Below are positions 7,725-16,082 of a stretch of DNA of 64,000 nucleotides, piece after piece (position 1 is the first letter of the stretch; each line of letters begins with the position of its first letter). The position numbers and the translations under genes are program-made. This DNA is from an uncultured Carboxylicivirga sp. GTDB lineage: Bacteria; Bacteroidota; Bacteroidia; Bacteroidales; Marinilabiliaceae. The DNA lies in the NCBI GenBank assembly GCA_947491945.1, contig CANLLN010000006.1, positions 1 to 64,000 of the forward strand. Direction: 5' to 3'. The notes under the pieces are model-generated. The model searched no databases. It worked only from the letters and a program-made list of their open reading frames with translations, and had not been told where the DNA came from.

Positions 7725-9026
7725 TTAAGGCTCAATCACCACCACATCGGCACGCCGGTTAATGATGTCTAATGTTTTGTTTTTACCCTTCCTTTTTTGG
7801 ATCAACAGGTCGTCTTCTCCCTTGGGATACAGATGGAAGCGCTCTCTATTGATGCCCAGGTCATCTACAAAGTAGGAGAGGACCTCTTCGCAGCGCTTTT
7901 GGCTGATGGCTAAATTCTCAGTGGCATCTTCAAGATGATCGTTGTATCCGTATATGTCCACTCTTGCATTGGGGTGTTTAGTCATGTATAAAGCAATGGT
8001 GGCCAGTTCAATATGATCCCGCGTATCCAGCTTATTATTGGCTGCGTTAAAGTATACCGATACCATGTGGTTGCTGCCGTAAATGCGCAGGGCATGGTGG
8101 CGAATAGTGATGGAATCGGTTTTAATAACCCGCGTGGAAGCATAGTCTTGCAGCTGCTGTTCAAGCATTGCCACTTCATCGGCCAATGGATCTTTCTTGG
8201 GCTTGCCAAATACATTGAATCCATAGCCACGGTGTGTCCAGCGGGCATGTCGTTTATTCTTTTTCCCCAGCTTATATGCCAGGTGTATGTTGGTGTACCA
8301 ATATTTATCGTTATCGGCACCCGACAGCACGTTATCCAGCTTATCTTCGATGGACCAGCGCATTGAGGTTTCAAATCCAATGTCAAAATTGCGATTGATA
8401 CGGTATTGTAGGCCAAGCGTCATTGGGATAAGTAACTCACTGACGCGTCCTACCTTGCGGTCGGGCTTATGGGCATCATAGCCCAAAACAAGATAGCCTG
8501 CCTCTGCATTACGGGGCGCCCAGTCGCGATAGTGCACCACAGCATCGTTGTCTGTATAATGAACGCGTGTTCTATAGGCCGTTAGTCCTGCACCAATTTT
8601 CAGAAATACATTCCAGCGATCTCGCATTGGACCGGGATAGGCAAACCATTGATTAATGTAGGTGACGGCATTGATTGAATAATCGTACAGGTTACCAGCA
8701 CTGTAAAAGGTTTCGTTACCCGAGTGGAAGTCGCTGCTTATTAATTGAAAATCAAAGGCCCAGGCCGGATGTATTTGCTTCGATAATTTTACCATGGGGC
8801 CAAAGGTCCAGTGACGATCGGGAAAGACCGCATAGGAAGTTAGGTCGTTTTGCATGACCAATGGGCCATAGCCAATGGCCAGCGACCAGGTGTTGAATAC
8901 CTTATCACGCGAATATCGCTGGTATTCTTCCAGATTCCGATGATCGGAGGCAAACTGTGCGTTGACGATGTTTGTTATGGCGAGCAGCACAGCTGTACTC
9001 AGGGCTATGTTTCTTAATCGTTTCAT
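7725..9026 (-). CDS. OmpA-family outer membrane protein
   Basis: A 433-residue exported protein. Signal peptide about residues 1-23, ending VNAQ; a predicted beta-barrel-like region of about 230 residues rich in alternating aromatic segments; a short coiled linker (MLEQQLQDYA); then a C-terminal OmpA/MotB peptidoglycan-binding domain (GYNDHLEDATENLAISQKR, about 360-433). It is a clear paralogue of the next gene upstream, sharing the FDIGFE/FDLGAE and LGKKNKRHA segments, and lies 3 nt after it. It probably anchors the outer membrane to peptidoglycan. Confidence 0.85.
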   Translation of the reverse strand: MKRLRNIALSTAVLLAITNIVNAQFASDHRNLEEYQRYSRDKVFNTWSLAIGYGPLVMQNDLTSYAVFPDRHWTFGPMVKLSKQIHPAWAFDFQLISSDFHSGNETFYSAGNLYDYSINAVTYINQWFAYPGPMRDRWNVFLKIGAGLTAYRTRVHYTDNDAVVHYRDWAPRNAEAGYLVLGYDAHKPDRKVGRVSELLIPMTLGLQYRINRNFDIGFETSMRWSIEDKLDNVLSGADNDKYWYTNIHLAYKLGKKNKRHARWTHRGYGFNVFGKPKKDPLADEVAMLEQQLQDYASTRVIKTDSITIRHHALRIYGSNHMVSVYFNAANNKLDTRDHIELATIALYMTKHPNARVDIYGYNDHLEDATENLAISQKRCEEVLSYFVDDLGINRERFHLYPKGEDDLLIQKRKGKNKTLDIINRRADVVVIEP

Positions 9027-9029
9027 AGG

Positions 9030-10394
9030 CTACTCGATAATCACAAATAGATCAACCCTGCGATTCACCAGATGAAGGCCGCGGGGGGCCAGCTTTTGGG
9101 TATCCGATAAGAGCTCAGTTTCTCCTTTATAGTCAATTTCAAAGCGTTCGCCATCAATGGCATATTCATCCACCAGTACTTTCATGGCTGCCCGGCAACG
9201 ACGCTGGCTGAGTTTGATATTATAGTCGTACGATCCCCGTTCGTCAGTGTATCCTACTATTTTCACTCGCAAAGATCGGTCGCGAAGCATGGCCTGAGCC
9301 ACCTGTGCCAGTGTCATATGTGCTTCTTTCGTAATGACTGATTTATCAAAGTCGAAAAAGATGGAGGCAGCGATATTTTCCTTAAACTCAATTGATTCGG
9401 TTATAATTGTACTGGTATCAGCACTGGCTGAGTCTTGCATGGCCAGGTATTCGATCTGTTGTTTTAAGGAATCCAGCTTGTGAGCCATGGGGTCGTGCTC
9501 CCGCTGACGGCGGTAATTGAGGTTAAAATCCTTGTAGGTCCAGGCAGCATGTCGCTTATTCTTTTTACCCAGTTTATAGGTCAGGTTCAGCGAAGTAATC
9601 ATGTACCCATCATTGTCTGCACCCGTGAGGTTAACATCCAGGTTATCGGCATTTAAGTGATGCATCATTATCTCAGCCCCTAAATCGAAATTTCTATTGA
9701 GACGATATTTAACGCCTACACCGAAGGGAATCACCACTTCACTGTTGCGTTTAGTCTTTTTATTGGGTGCTCCTTCACCCCGTCGTTCATAGCCCATTAC
9801 CAGATAGTCGTCATCGGTCCAGCCATGGGGTGTGGGATAGCCACCGATTGTTTCATACACATGCTTTACCTTCAGTATATCACCGGGGTTTAGGTATTCA
9901 ATCTCGCCGGTCTCAGGATCGGTGTAACTGCCTTCGGTTAATCGGAAGAGTCGGCTTCTAAAGTAGCTGAGCCCGATCCCCAGCTTGGCATAGATGTTCC
10001 ATTTGTCGCTGATGGGACCAAAAATGGCCAGTTGATTGATATTGAGGGTTCCGTTTAGCGTGATGTCGTACAGATCGCCCTCGAAGTAGCGGGTGTTCTT
10101 CTGCCCGTACATATTGGCTCGCATCCATTGCAGATCGAGTCCCCAGGGACGGTTAAACTGCTTGCTGATCATGATGGTGGGTGCAAATTTCCAGTTACTG
10201 CTCGGAAATGTAGTGTAGTCAATTACGTCCACATAATAAATAACCGGTCCAGCCCCCACGGTTATCGACCAGGTATTGTATTTATTGCCCTTTCGATATA
10301 TTTGCTCTTCCGATAATTGTCCGGCATTATTCTGCGCCATTAGTTCCGCAGAAGCAAGCAGGGTATAGCTTAGCAGGAGTAAAAGTTTCTTCAT
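9030..10394 (-). CDS. OmpA-family outer membrane protein
   Basis: A 454-residue paralogue of the downstream gene: signal peptide (about 1-20, ending LMAQ), beta-barrel region, linker with heptad-like repeats (LDSLKQQIEYLAMQ), and a C-terminal OmpA domain with the peptidoglycan-contact pattern GYTDERGSYDYNIKLSQRR. It is first in a two-gene operon with a TATTTTTG promoter and a very short leader. Tandem duplication is the likely origin of the pair. Barrel function (pore or structural) cannot be told from sequence. Confidence 0.87.
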   Translation of the reverse strand: MKKLLLLLSYTLLASAELMAQNNAGQLSEEQIYRKGNKYNTWSITVGAGPVIYYVDVIDYTTFPSSNWKFAPTIMISKQFNRPWGLDLQWMRANMYGQKNTRYFEGDLYDITLNGTLNINQLAIFGPISDKWNIYAKLGIGLSYFRSRLFRLTEGSYTDPETGEIEYLNPGDILKVKHVYETIGGYPTPHGWTDDDYLVMGYERRGEGAPNKKTKRNSEVVIPFGVGVKYRLNRNFDLGAEIMMHHLNADNLDVNLTGADNDGYMITSLNLTYKLGKKNKRHAAWTYKDFNLNYRRQREHDPMAHKLDSLKQQIEYLAMQDSASADTSTIITESIEFKENIAASIFFDFDKSVITKEAHMTLAQVAQAMLRDRSLRVKIVGYTDERGSYDYNIKLSQRRCRAAMKVLVDEYAIDGERFEIDYKGETELLSDTQKLAPRGLHLVNRRVDLFVIIE

Positions 10395-10411
10395 TAGCGT
10401 AAGGTTTGTCC

Positions 10412-10419
10412 CAAAAATA
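10412..10419 (-). promoter_or_regulatory. -7 element (TATTTTTG) of the OmpA-pair operon
   Basis: Exact TAnnTTTG match on the minus strand, 17 nt before the start of the first ompA-type gene; the leader would be about 10 nt. Confidence 0.65.
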
Positions 10420-10520
10420 TTACGCTAAAGCTATGTTATTTAGTGATTTGTGTAACACTGACCCTACAATATTTTTATTAACTCTTATTTTTACTCCATA
10501 AACGCCAGTAAATACTCGTC

Positions 10521-10555
10521 AAATAAAAAGCCCTTTCTGCATGAGAAAGGGCTTT
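10521..10555 (-). terminator. Intrinsic terminator of the dsbD-like gene
   Basis: Perfect 12-bp stem AAAGCCCTTTCT (10527-10538) / AGAAAGGGCTTT (10544-10555), 5-nt loop. On the minus strand it is followed by TTATTTG, just beyond the stop codon at 10578. Confidence 0.85.
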
Positions 10556-10577
10556 GTTTGATAGCGAACTATTTCGC

Positions 10578-12518
10578 TTAATTATTTTTGTATTGCTCAA
10601 GGCCGTCGAGCAGCCAGCTCTTGTATGCTTTAATGTCCGGGTTGTAGGCCGTTGGAGTGTTCAATGTTGTCTCCTCTTCGTCGATAATTACATAGTAAGG
10701 CTGTCCCTGCTGCTGATAACGTTCCATCTGAAACTCAGCCCATTTTTGCCCTACCGTGCGTATTGTTTTGCCGGTTAATTCGGATACATACGGTTCATCC
10801 AGCTTTTTGCGATCATCTACATATAAGGATACTAATATAAAATCGTTGCTCAGCATGTTTTTAATGTCCAGGTTGGACCATACTTTATCCTCCATTTTGC
10901 GGCAGTTAGTACATCCTTTACCTGTAAAATCAAGCAGTAATGGTTTGTTAACTTCCTTGGCGTAAGCAAGCGCTTTGTCATAATCTTTAAATGCAGGGAT
11001 GTTTTGCGGTCCATAGTTCATGCCATCGGGCATGGTAAATTGAGCTGTTCCACCACCCGTGACCGGTGATTGATAGCCAACACCGAATGGCGATTCTGAA
11101 TAGTCTTTCGAAGGGGGCATTCCGCTAATGAGGTTAACAGGAGCTCCCCATAAGCCCGGAATCATGTAAATGGTGAAAGCTAATGTTGCAATACCTAGCA
11201 TAAAGCGTGATACCGGTATGTGTTCCATGGGTGAATCGTGTGGTAATCGAATTTTTCCTAAGAAATAGAAGCCCATAGCACCAAAAATAGCAATCCAGAT
11301 AGCAATAAATACTTCTCGCTCCAAGATGTGCCAGCCCATGGTCATGTCCGCAATGGATAGAAATTTAAAGGCAAAGGCCAGCTCCAGGAAGCCCAGGATT
11401 ACTTTTACCGAATTGAGCCATCCGCCTGACTTGGGCAATGAGTTAAGATAACCCGGGAACGCTGCAAAAAAAGCAAAAGGTAATGCCAGTGCAGAGGAGA
11501 AGCCCAGCATGCCTACAATGGGTCCAATAAGGCCACCACGCGCCGCATTTACCAAGAGGGCGCCTACGATGGGTCCGGTGCAACTAAATGAAACCAGGGC
11601 CAGTGTAAAGGCCATAAAGAAGATGCCCAGGAATCCGCCCTTATCCTCATTCTTAGTGGTGAAATTAACCCATGAGCTGGGCATAACAATTTCGAAAGCT
11701 CCAAAAAAGGAGGCTGCAAATACAACCAATAGTAAGAAGAAGAACAGGTTAAACCACACACTGGTTGATAATTGGTTAAGTGCGCTGGCACCAAAGATGG
11801 AGGCTACGGCAACACCCAAAACCAGATAAATAGCAATGATAGAAAGTCCATAGCTCACGCCGTTGCGAATACCGGCCGCCTTGCTTGAACTTGTTTTGGT
11901 GAAGAAGCTCACAGTCATGGGTATCATTGGAAATACACAGGGTGTAAGTAATGCTGCTAAACCACCACCAAAGGCCAGAAAGAAGATGCCCCAATAGGAC
12001 TGTTCGGTGCTGCTGCTATCTTCACTTTCAGTTTCACTTACTTTCTCGGCTACAGGAGATGAGCTGTTTACCGTTAGTTCAAAGTCAACCATATCGGGTG
12101 GCATGCAGGTTTCGTCGTTACAGATCATCGACTCGATATAGCCTTTAATAGTAACTTCGCCTTCTTGCTTTAGCTGAACCACTTTTTTAAAGGTCGCCTT
12201 ATTGTCAAACCAGCGTAACTCGGCCCCAAAGGTTTCGTCAAAATGAACGGTTGGGGTGGGTTCTTCACTGATGCCATCCAGAACGGTGTAGGCAGGGTTT
12301 TCTTCAATTTCGATGTTGGTGGGTACGGCTGTATTTTCGGGCAGTACCGATGAATAAATATGCCATCCTTCGTCAATGCTTGCCTCGCAAACAATCTCAA
12401 CCTTTCCATCGTCCAGGTTGTTGGTGGAGAATTTCCAGGTGATGTGTTGCTCAAACTGGGCAATACTACCGGATAAAACCGTTAACAAAAGTACGAGTGT
12501 TGCTAATGTTTTTTTCAT
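10578..12518 (-). CDS. dsbD: Thiol:disulfide interchange protein, DsbD family
   Basis: It moves reducing power from cytoplasmic thioredoxin across the inner membrane. The 646-residue protein has a signal peptide (about 1-20), an N-terminal immunoglobulin-like DsbD-alpha domain, about eight membrane helices carrying the two family cysteines (LTPCVFPM and FSCTGPIVG), and a C-terminal thioredoxin-like domain with GKGCTNCRKME near residue 535. All three redox Cys sites of DsbD appear present. It is monocistronic, with its own promoter, structured leader and terminator. Confidence 0.9.
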   Translation of the reverse strand: MKKTLATLVLLLTVLSGSIAQFEQHITWKFSTNNLDDGKVEIVCEASIDEGWHIYSSVLPENTAVPTNIEIEENPAYTVLDGISEEPTPTVHFDETFGAELRWFDNKATFKKVVQLKQEGEVTIKGYIESMICNDETCMPPDMVDFELTVNSSSPVAEKVSETESEDSSSTEQSYWGIFFLAFGGGLAALLTPCVFPMIPMTVSFFTKTSSSKAAGIRNGVSYGLSIIAIYLVLGVAVASIFGASALNQLSTSVWFNLFFFLLLVVFAASFFGAFEIVMPSSWVNFTTKNEDKGGFLGIFFMAFTLALVSFSCTGPIVGALLVNAARGGLIGPIVGMLGFSSALALPFAFFAAFPGYLNSLPKSGGWLNSVKVILGFLELAFAFKFLSIADMTMGWHILEREVFIAIWIAIFGAMGFYFLGKIRLPHDSPMEHIPVSRFMLGIATLAFTIYMIPGLWGAPVNLISGMPPSKDYSESPFGVGYQSPVTGGGTAQFTMPDGMNYGPQNIPAFKDYDKALAYAKEVNKPLLLDFTGKGCTNCRKMEDKVWSNLDIKNMLSNDFILVSLYVDDRKKLDEPYVSELTGKTIRTVGQKWAEFQMERYQQQGQPYYVIIDEEETTLNTPTAYNPDIKAYKSWLLDGLEQYKNN

Positions 12519-12544
12519 TTTATTTTATTTGTTTTCAGTTACCG

Positions 12545-12600
12545 TAGAAATACCCTGATGGATGATTTGATTCATCTATCAGGTATCTACATCTGTAGAT
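12545..12600 (-). promoter_or_regulatory. Structured 5' leader of the dsbD-like gene (long hairpin plus dyad)
   Basis: Between the predicted transcription start (about 12,598) and the ATG (12,518) lies an 11-12-bp hairpin (12,554-12,565 with 12,572-12,583, one mismatch) that can extend with GTAGA/TCTAC at its base. The perfect dyad ATCTACA-TC-TGTAGAT (12,585-12,600) sits at the start site. It could be an operator plus an RNA regulatory hairpin. I recognise no known riboswitch, and see nothing gene-like in the rest of 12,614-12,797. Confidence 0.4.
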
Positions 12601-12605
12601 GTTTG

Positions 12606-12613
12606 CAAAGTTA
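12606..12613 (-). promoter_or_regulatory. -7 element (TAACTTTG) of the dsbD-like gene
   Basis: Exact TAnnTTTG match on the minus strand, about 90 nt before the start codon and directly upstream of a dyad symmetry. Confidence 0.6.
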
Positions 12614-12784
12614 CAATATTTACCTTGTACAGCATTGGTCACACCTTGTTATCGCAACGTTAATGTAGCTTCCAAGAGTATGATTTTGCGCACGAAGCGT
12701 TTCGTTACCATTGTACGATAAAAGACACCTGAAGTGTTGAAGGGGGTGACAGGGAAGGGGATGTATTTGCATGACTTATATCAG

Positions 12785-12822
12785 TAGAAATAAAAAAAGG
12801 TTGACCTATGATAGGTCAACCT
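12785..12822 (-). terminator. Intrinsic terminator overlapping the end of rng
   Basis: Perfect 11-bp stem AGGTTGACCTA (12,798-12,808) / TAGGTCAACCT (12,812-12,822), 3-nt loop. On the minus strand it is followed by TTTTTTTATTT. The rng stop codon (12,806-12,808) lies inside the stem, so the last codons of rng are part of the terminator. Confidence 0.85.
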
Positions 12823-14356
12823 CATTTTTATCATTATCTAATATCTTGAACTCCAGTATTCCTAGAGAGTCGGAAGGTAGCACCTTCAGGCCGTGCGTAT
12901 ATTCAAATTTCCATTTCAATACTTGTGATGGAAACCCTTTTTTCAGATACGCATACACCATTGGATGTACATTCAGGGTCAATTTCTTCATTTTTAGGTC
13001 ATGCACAGCTTTTTTTACAGCAGCCTCGATATTCTCGGCCCAAAACAATGATGGTGCAATGGTACCGGTTCCGTTACATGTGGGACATCCTTCGCTGGTC
13101 TTGATATGCAACTCAGGTCGTACTCGCTGGCGTGTGATTTGCATCAATCCAAACTTACTAAGCGGTAAGATGTTGTGTTTGGTTCGATCAGACGCCATGG
13201 CCTGTTTCATTTTTTCGAATACCTTTTGACGGTTTTCGTTGTTTTGCATATCGATAAAATCGACCACGATGATGCCACCCATGTCGCGTAAACGCAATTG
13301 TCGGGCAATTTCATCGGCAGCAGCCAGGTTCACTTCCAAAGCATTGTTTTCCTGATTGGAAGCTGATTTGGAACGGTTACCACTATTAACATCTATCACA
13401 TGAAGGGCTTCGGTGTGCTCTATAATCAGGTAGGCACCGCTTTTAAACGAAACGGTTTTGCCGAAGAGCGCTTTAACCTGTCGGTTAACATGAAACTGGT
13501 CAAATATACCGGCCGCACCTTTGTAATGTTTTACAATTTTTTGACGGTCTGGGGCAATTAATCCCACATATTCCTTAATCTCCTTGTATACTTCCTCATC
13601 ATTCACATAAATCGTATTGAATGACGGATTGAGTATATCACGTAATAGCGCTGAGGTACGTCCTATTTCACCCATTACCAGTCCGGGGGCTTTCACATCT
13701 TTAATACGTGAAGTGTGTTCTTCCCACCGTTTAACCAGCATGCGGAGCTCCTTATCCAGTTCGGCTGCCTGCTTACCTTCGGCAACGGTGCGGATGATGA
13801 CTCCGAAATTCTTTGGCTTAATACTCGTCAAAAGTCGTTTAAGTCGGGCTTTTTCTTCGGACGAAGAGAGTTTCTGGCTTACCGACACTTTATCGGAGAA
13901 TGGTAATAGTACAATATTACGCCCTGCTATCGATAGTTCTGATGTTAATCGTGGGCCTTTGGTTGATATTGGTTCTTTGGCTACCTGAACCAATACATGC
14001 TGGCCTCCTGTAAGAACTTCCGGAATGGTTCCGTGCTTATTAATGTCGGATTCCGGTTTAAGCTTGTGCAATGACACTACTCCTTTCTTAGCTTGTGCAA
14101 TGTTGAGGAATTTCTGTAAGGAACGAAATTGTGGTCCAAGATCTAGATAATGTAAGAAAGCATCTTTCTCGTACCCTACATCAATAAAGGCGGCATTTAG
14201 TCCGGGCATAATTTTTTTAACACGGCCCAAATAAATATCGCCTACTGCAAATTGAACATTGCTGGTCTCCTTGCGGAGCTCAACTAAGCGTCTGTCTTCC
14301 ATTAATGCTAATGAAAGATGATCAGGAGTGACATCTACAAACAGTTCTGCATTCAC
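12806..14356 (-). CDS. rng: Ribonuclease G (Rne/Rng family)
   Basis: An endoribonuclease of the RNase E/G family for rRNA and mRNA processing. The 516-residue protein has an N-terminal S1 domain (about 35-125), the catalytic DNase I-like domain with the metal-binding Asp residues in IDVNSGN and VVDFIDM, and the zinc-link motif CPTCNGTG that forms the dimer interface. There is no long RNase E-type scaffold tail. The start is GTG at 14,356 (MNAELFVDV), the usual family N-terminus; no in-frame ATG lies nearby. The gene lies downstream of a terminator, so it probably has its own promoter (a GATCTTTG near-match lies just upstream). Confidence 0.92.
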   Translation of the reverse strand: MNAELFVDVTPDHLSLALMEDRRLVELRKETSNVQFAVGDIYLGRVKKIMPGLNAAFIDVGYEKDAFLHYLDLGPQFRSLQKFLNIAQAKKGVVSLHKLKPESDINKHGTIPEVLTGGQHVLVQVAKEPISTKGPRLTSELSIAGRNIVLLPFSDKVSVSQKLSSSEEKARLKRLLTSIKPKNFGVIIRTVAEGKQAAELDKELRMLVKRWEEHTSRIKDVKAPGLVMGEIGRTSALLRDILNPSFNTIYVNDEEVYKEIKEYVGLIAPDRQKIVKHYKGAAGIFDQFHVNRQVKALFGKTVSFKSGAYLIIEHTEALHVIDVNSGNRSKSASNQENNALEVNLAAADEIARQLRLRDMGGIIVVDFIDMQNNENRQKVFEKMKQAMASDRTKHNILPLSKFGLMQITRQRVRPELHIKTSEGCPTCNGTGTIAPSLFWAENIEAAVKKAVHDLKMKKLTLNVHPMVYAYLKKGFPSQVLKWKFEYTHGLKVLPSDSLGILEFKILDNDKNEVDLS

Positions 14357-14395
14357 TATAAGATCGCAATTTTATTTCAAAGATCGTTGTATATA

Positions 14396-14435
14396 AATAC
14401 AAACAACAAACAGAAAGTGTTCTACTTTCTGTTTG
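14396..14435 (-). terminator. Intrinsic terminator of the HU-small-protein transcript
   Basis: Perfect 12-bp stem CAAACAGAAAGT (14,407-14,418) / ACTTTCTGTTTG (14,424-14,435), 5-nt loop, followed on the minus strand by TTGTTTGTATTTATAT. Confidence 0.8.
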
Positions 14436-14458
14436 CAAATTCTTAAAGACTAAAGAAA

Positions 14459-14551
14459 TTACTTCTTCTTCTTATGACGGTTTTTTCTTAATCTTTTTTT
14501 ACGCTTGTGCGTAGCCATCTTATGTCTTTTTCTTTTTTTTCCACTTGGCAT
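14459..14551 (-). CDS. Conserved-type 30-residue Lys/Arg/His-rich protein
   Basis: A complete small ORF: ATG at 14,549-14,551, TAA at 14,459-14,461. It encodes 30 residues, beginning MPSGKKRKRHKMATHKRKKR; about two thirds are Lys, Arg or His. I recall near-identical tiny proteins annotated in many Bacteroidota, and the composition resembles extended ribosomal-protein tails, so a ribosome- or nucleoid-associated role is plausible but unproven. It lies 25 nt after the HU gene and before a strong terminator, so it is probably made from the HU transcript. Confidence 0.75.
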   Translation of the reverse strand: MPSGKKRKRHKMATHKRKKRLRKNRHKKKK

Positions 14552-14576
14552 GGCTCAACGTTTTAAATGGTTATAA

Positions 14577-14864
14577 TTATTTTGTTACGTTATTTTTAAC
14601 TTTTGTTACAAAGCTCTTAGAAGGCTTGAACGAAGGGATGAAGTGAGCTGGGATAATAATGGTTGTGTTCTTAGAGATGTTACGTGCAGTTTTTTCGGCA
14701 CGCTCTTTAACAACAAAAGAACCAAAACCTCTCAGGTATACATTCTTACCTTTAACCAAAGAACCCTTGATAGTATCCATAAAAGCCTCAACAGTCTTCT
14801 GAACTGTAACCTTTTCAATTCCAGTATTTTTTGAAATCTCGTTTACGATATCAGCCTTTGTCAT
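14577..14864 (-). CDS. HU-family DNA-binding protein
   Basis: A 95-residue histone-like protein that bends DNA and compacts the nucleoid. It has the N-terminal dimerisation helices (MTKADIVNEISKNTG) and the signature RGFGSFVVKERAEKTARN leading into the DNA-binding arm, followed by IPAHFIPSFKPSK. The Pro at the arm tip normally found in HU (RNPQTG) is absent: the arm reads NISKNTTIIIP, a known variant in this phylum. It has its own promoter; the 30-residue basic protein follows. Confidence 0.92.
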   Translation of the reverse strand: MTKADIVNEISKNTGIEKVTVQKTVEAFMDTIKGSLVKGKNVYLRGFGSFVVKERAEKTARNISKNTTIIIPAHFIPSFKPSKSFVTKVKNNVTK

Positions 14865-14923
14865 TTTTTCTTAAAATTATTTAATTATCAATTATTTACG
14901 GTCGTTTTCTAAAATTCAGACTG

Positions 14924-14931
14924 CAAAGATA
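14924..14931 (-). promoter_or_regulatory. -7 element (TATCTTTG) of the HU gene
   Basis: Exact TAnnTTTG match on the minus strand, leader about 53 nt. It lies back-to-back with the mutY promoter, only 32 bp away. Confidence 0.65.
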
Positions 14932-14963
14932 GAGTAAATCTCAATAAAAAAAAACAAATGCTT

Positions 14964-14971
14964 TACTTTTG
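14964..14971 (+). promoter_or_regulatory. -7 element (TACTTTTG) of mutY
   Basis: Exact TAnnTTTG match 15 nt before ATG 14,987. An in-frame TTG at 14,969 lies inside the element, which rules it out as the start. Confidence 0.65.
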
Positions 14972-14986
14972 CTTAAAAAATTAATA

Positions 14987-16021
14987 ATGACTGATTTCGC
15001 ACTAATTTTGTCGCATTGGTATAGGAATAACCAGCGTGAGTTACCCTGGCGCAACACCGTGGATCCCTATAAGATATGGTTATCGGAAGTGATACTGCAA
15101 CAGACGCGTGTGGCGCAGGGATTGGATTATTATCATCGATTTATTGATAAGTATCCAACGGTTAATGACTTAGGAGCGGCTAGTGAAGCAGAAGTACTGC
15201 GTCTTTGGCAGGGTTTGGGGTACTACACCAGGGCACGTAATTTACACGCAGCAGCTCGCTACATTGTGAAGGAATTAAACGGTCACTTTCCCGACTCTTA
15301 TAAAGGTATACTGCGATTAAAAGGAGTGGGCGAATACACCGCAGCTGCGATTGCCTCCATTGCATTTGCTCTGCCGCATGCCGCCGTTGATGGTAATGTT
15401 TATCGTTTTTTGGCGCGTTATAAAGGCATCGATACGCCTATCGATAGTGGTCCGGGGAAGAAGGAGTTTGCCGCTGTGGCGACCGACCTGCTCGATGCAC
15501 AACAGCCAGGGCAGCATAATCAGGCGATGATGGAGTTGGGGGCCACTGTGTGTAAACCAACTAACCCCCTATGTGATAAGTGTCCTTTTGTACTTAGCTG
15601 TGTGGCTTACACCGCGCATCAAATTGATAAACTACCGGTGAAGCACAAGTCGGTGACACAGAAGAAGCGTTATTTCAATTATTTTTTTGTTGAGCAAGAG
15701 GGAGGTATCTATGTGGAACAGCGTAAAGAAAAAGATATTTGGAAAAATTTGTATCAGCTGCCTTTGCTCGAAACTGTTCGGCATACGGCTGCAACGCGAT
15801 TGCCGGGAATGAAGGAACAGCAGCTGGTTCTGCTGGATGAAAGAAAGCATATGCTAACACATCAGCTTATTCATGTGCGGTTTTTTGCGGCTGGTGCAGA
15901 AGTGCTGCCCTTGTTGGGTGGCAATTACCAATTGGTCCATAAAGAATCTCTTAAACAGTACCCGTTTTCGCAGCTGATAGCGAATTTTATAAACGAAAAA
16001 ATAGGCCTTGAGCAAGATTAA
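14987..16021 (+). CDS. mutY: A/G-specific adenine glycosylase
   Basis: It removes adenine mispaired with 8-oxoguanine. The 344-residue protein has the catalytic Glu in SEVILQQTRV, the helix-hairpin-helix GVGEYTAAAI, the catalytic Asp in AAVDGNVYRFLARY, and the four-Cys [4Fe-4S] loop CKPTNPLCDKCPFVLSC. A C-terminal NUDIX-like 8-oxoG recognition domain follows (about 230-344). The ATG at 14,987 is preferred because the promoter lies directly upstream. The ssb promoter overlaps the stop codon region. Confidence 0.95.
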   Translation: MTDFALILSHWYRNNQRELPWRNTVDPYKIWLSEVILQQTRVAQGLDYYHRFIDKYPTVNDLGAASEAEVLRLWQGLGYYTRARNLHAAARYIVKELNGHFPDSYKGILRLKGVGEYTAAAIASIAFALPHAAVDGNVYRFLARYKGIDTPIDSGPGKKEFAAVATDLLDAQQPGQHNQAMMELGATVCKPTNPLCDKCPFVLSCVAYTAHQIDKLPVKHKSVTQKKRYFNYFFVEQEGGIYVEQRKEKDIWKNLYQLPLLETVRHTAATRLPGMKEQQLVLLDERKHMLTHQLIHVRFFAAGAEVLPLLGGNYQLVHKESLKQYPFSQLIANFINEKIGLEQD

Positions 16022-16023
16022 AC

Positions 16024-16031
16024 TACTTTTG
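16024..16031 (+). promoter_or_regulatory. -7 element (TACTTTTG) of ssb-gldE-gldD
   Basis: Exact TAnnTTTG match just after the mutY stop, giving a leader of about 45 nt before ssb. Confidence 0.65.
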
Positions 16032-16082
16032 TTTTTACATTAAAGTTTGTAATTTTAAACTTGTAAACTTAATATTTAAGAT

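Noticed and set aside
12771-13229. 152-residue plus-strand ORF over the rng 3' end
   Set aside because: It runs through the rng terminator and coding region in the opposite sense and has no recognisable domain.
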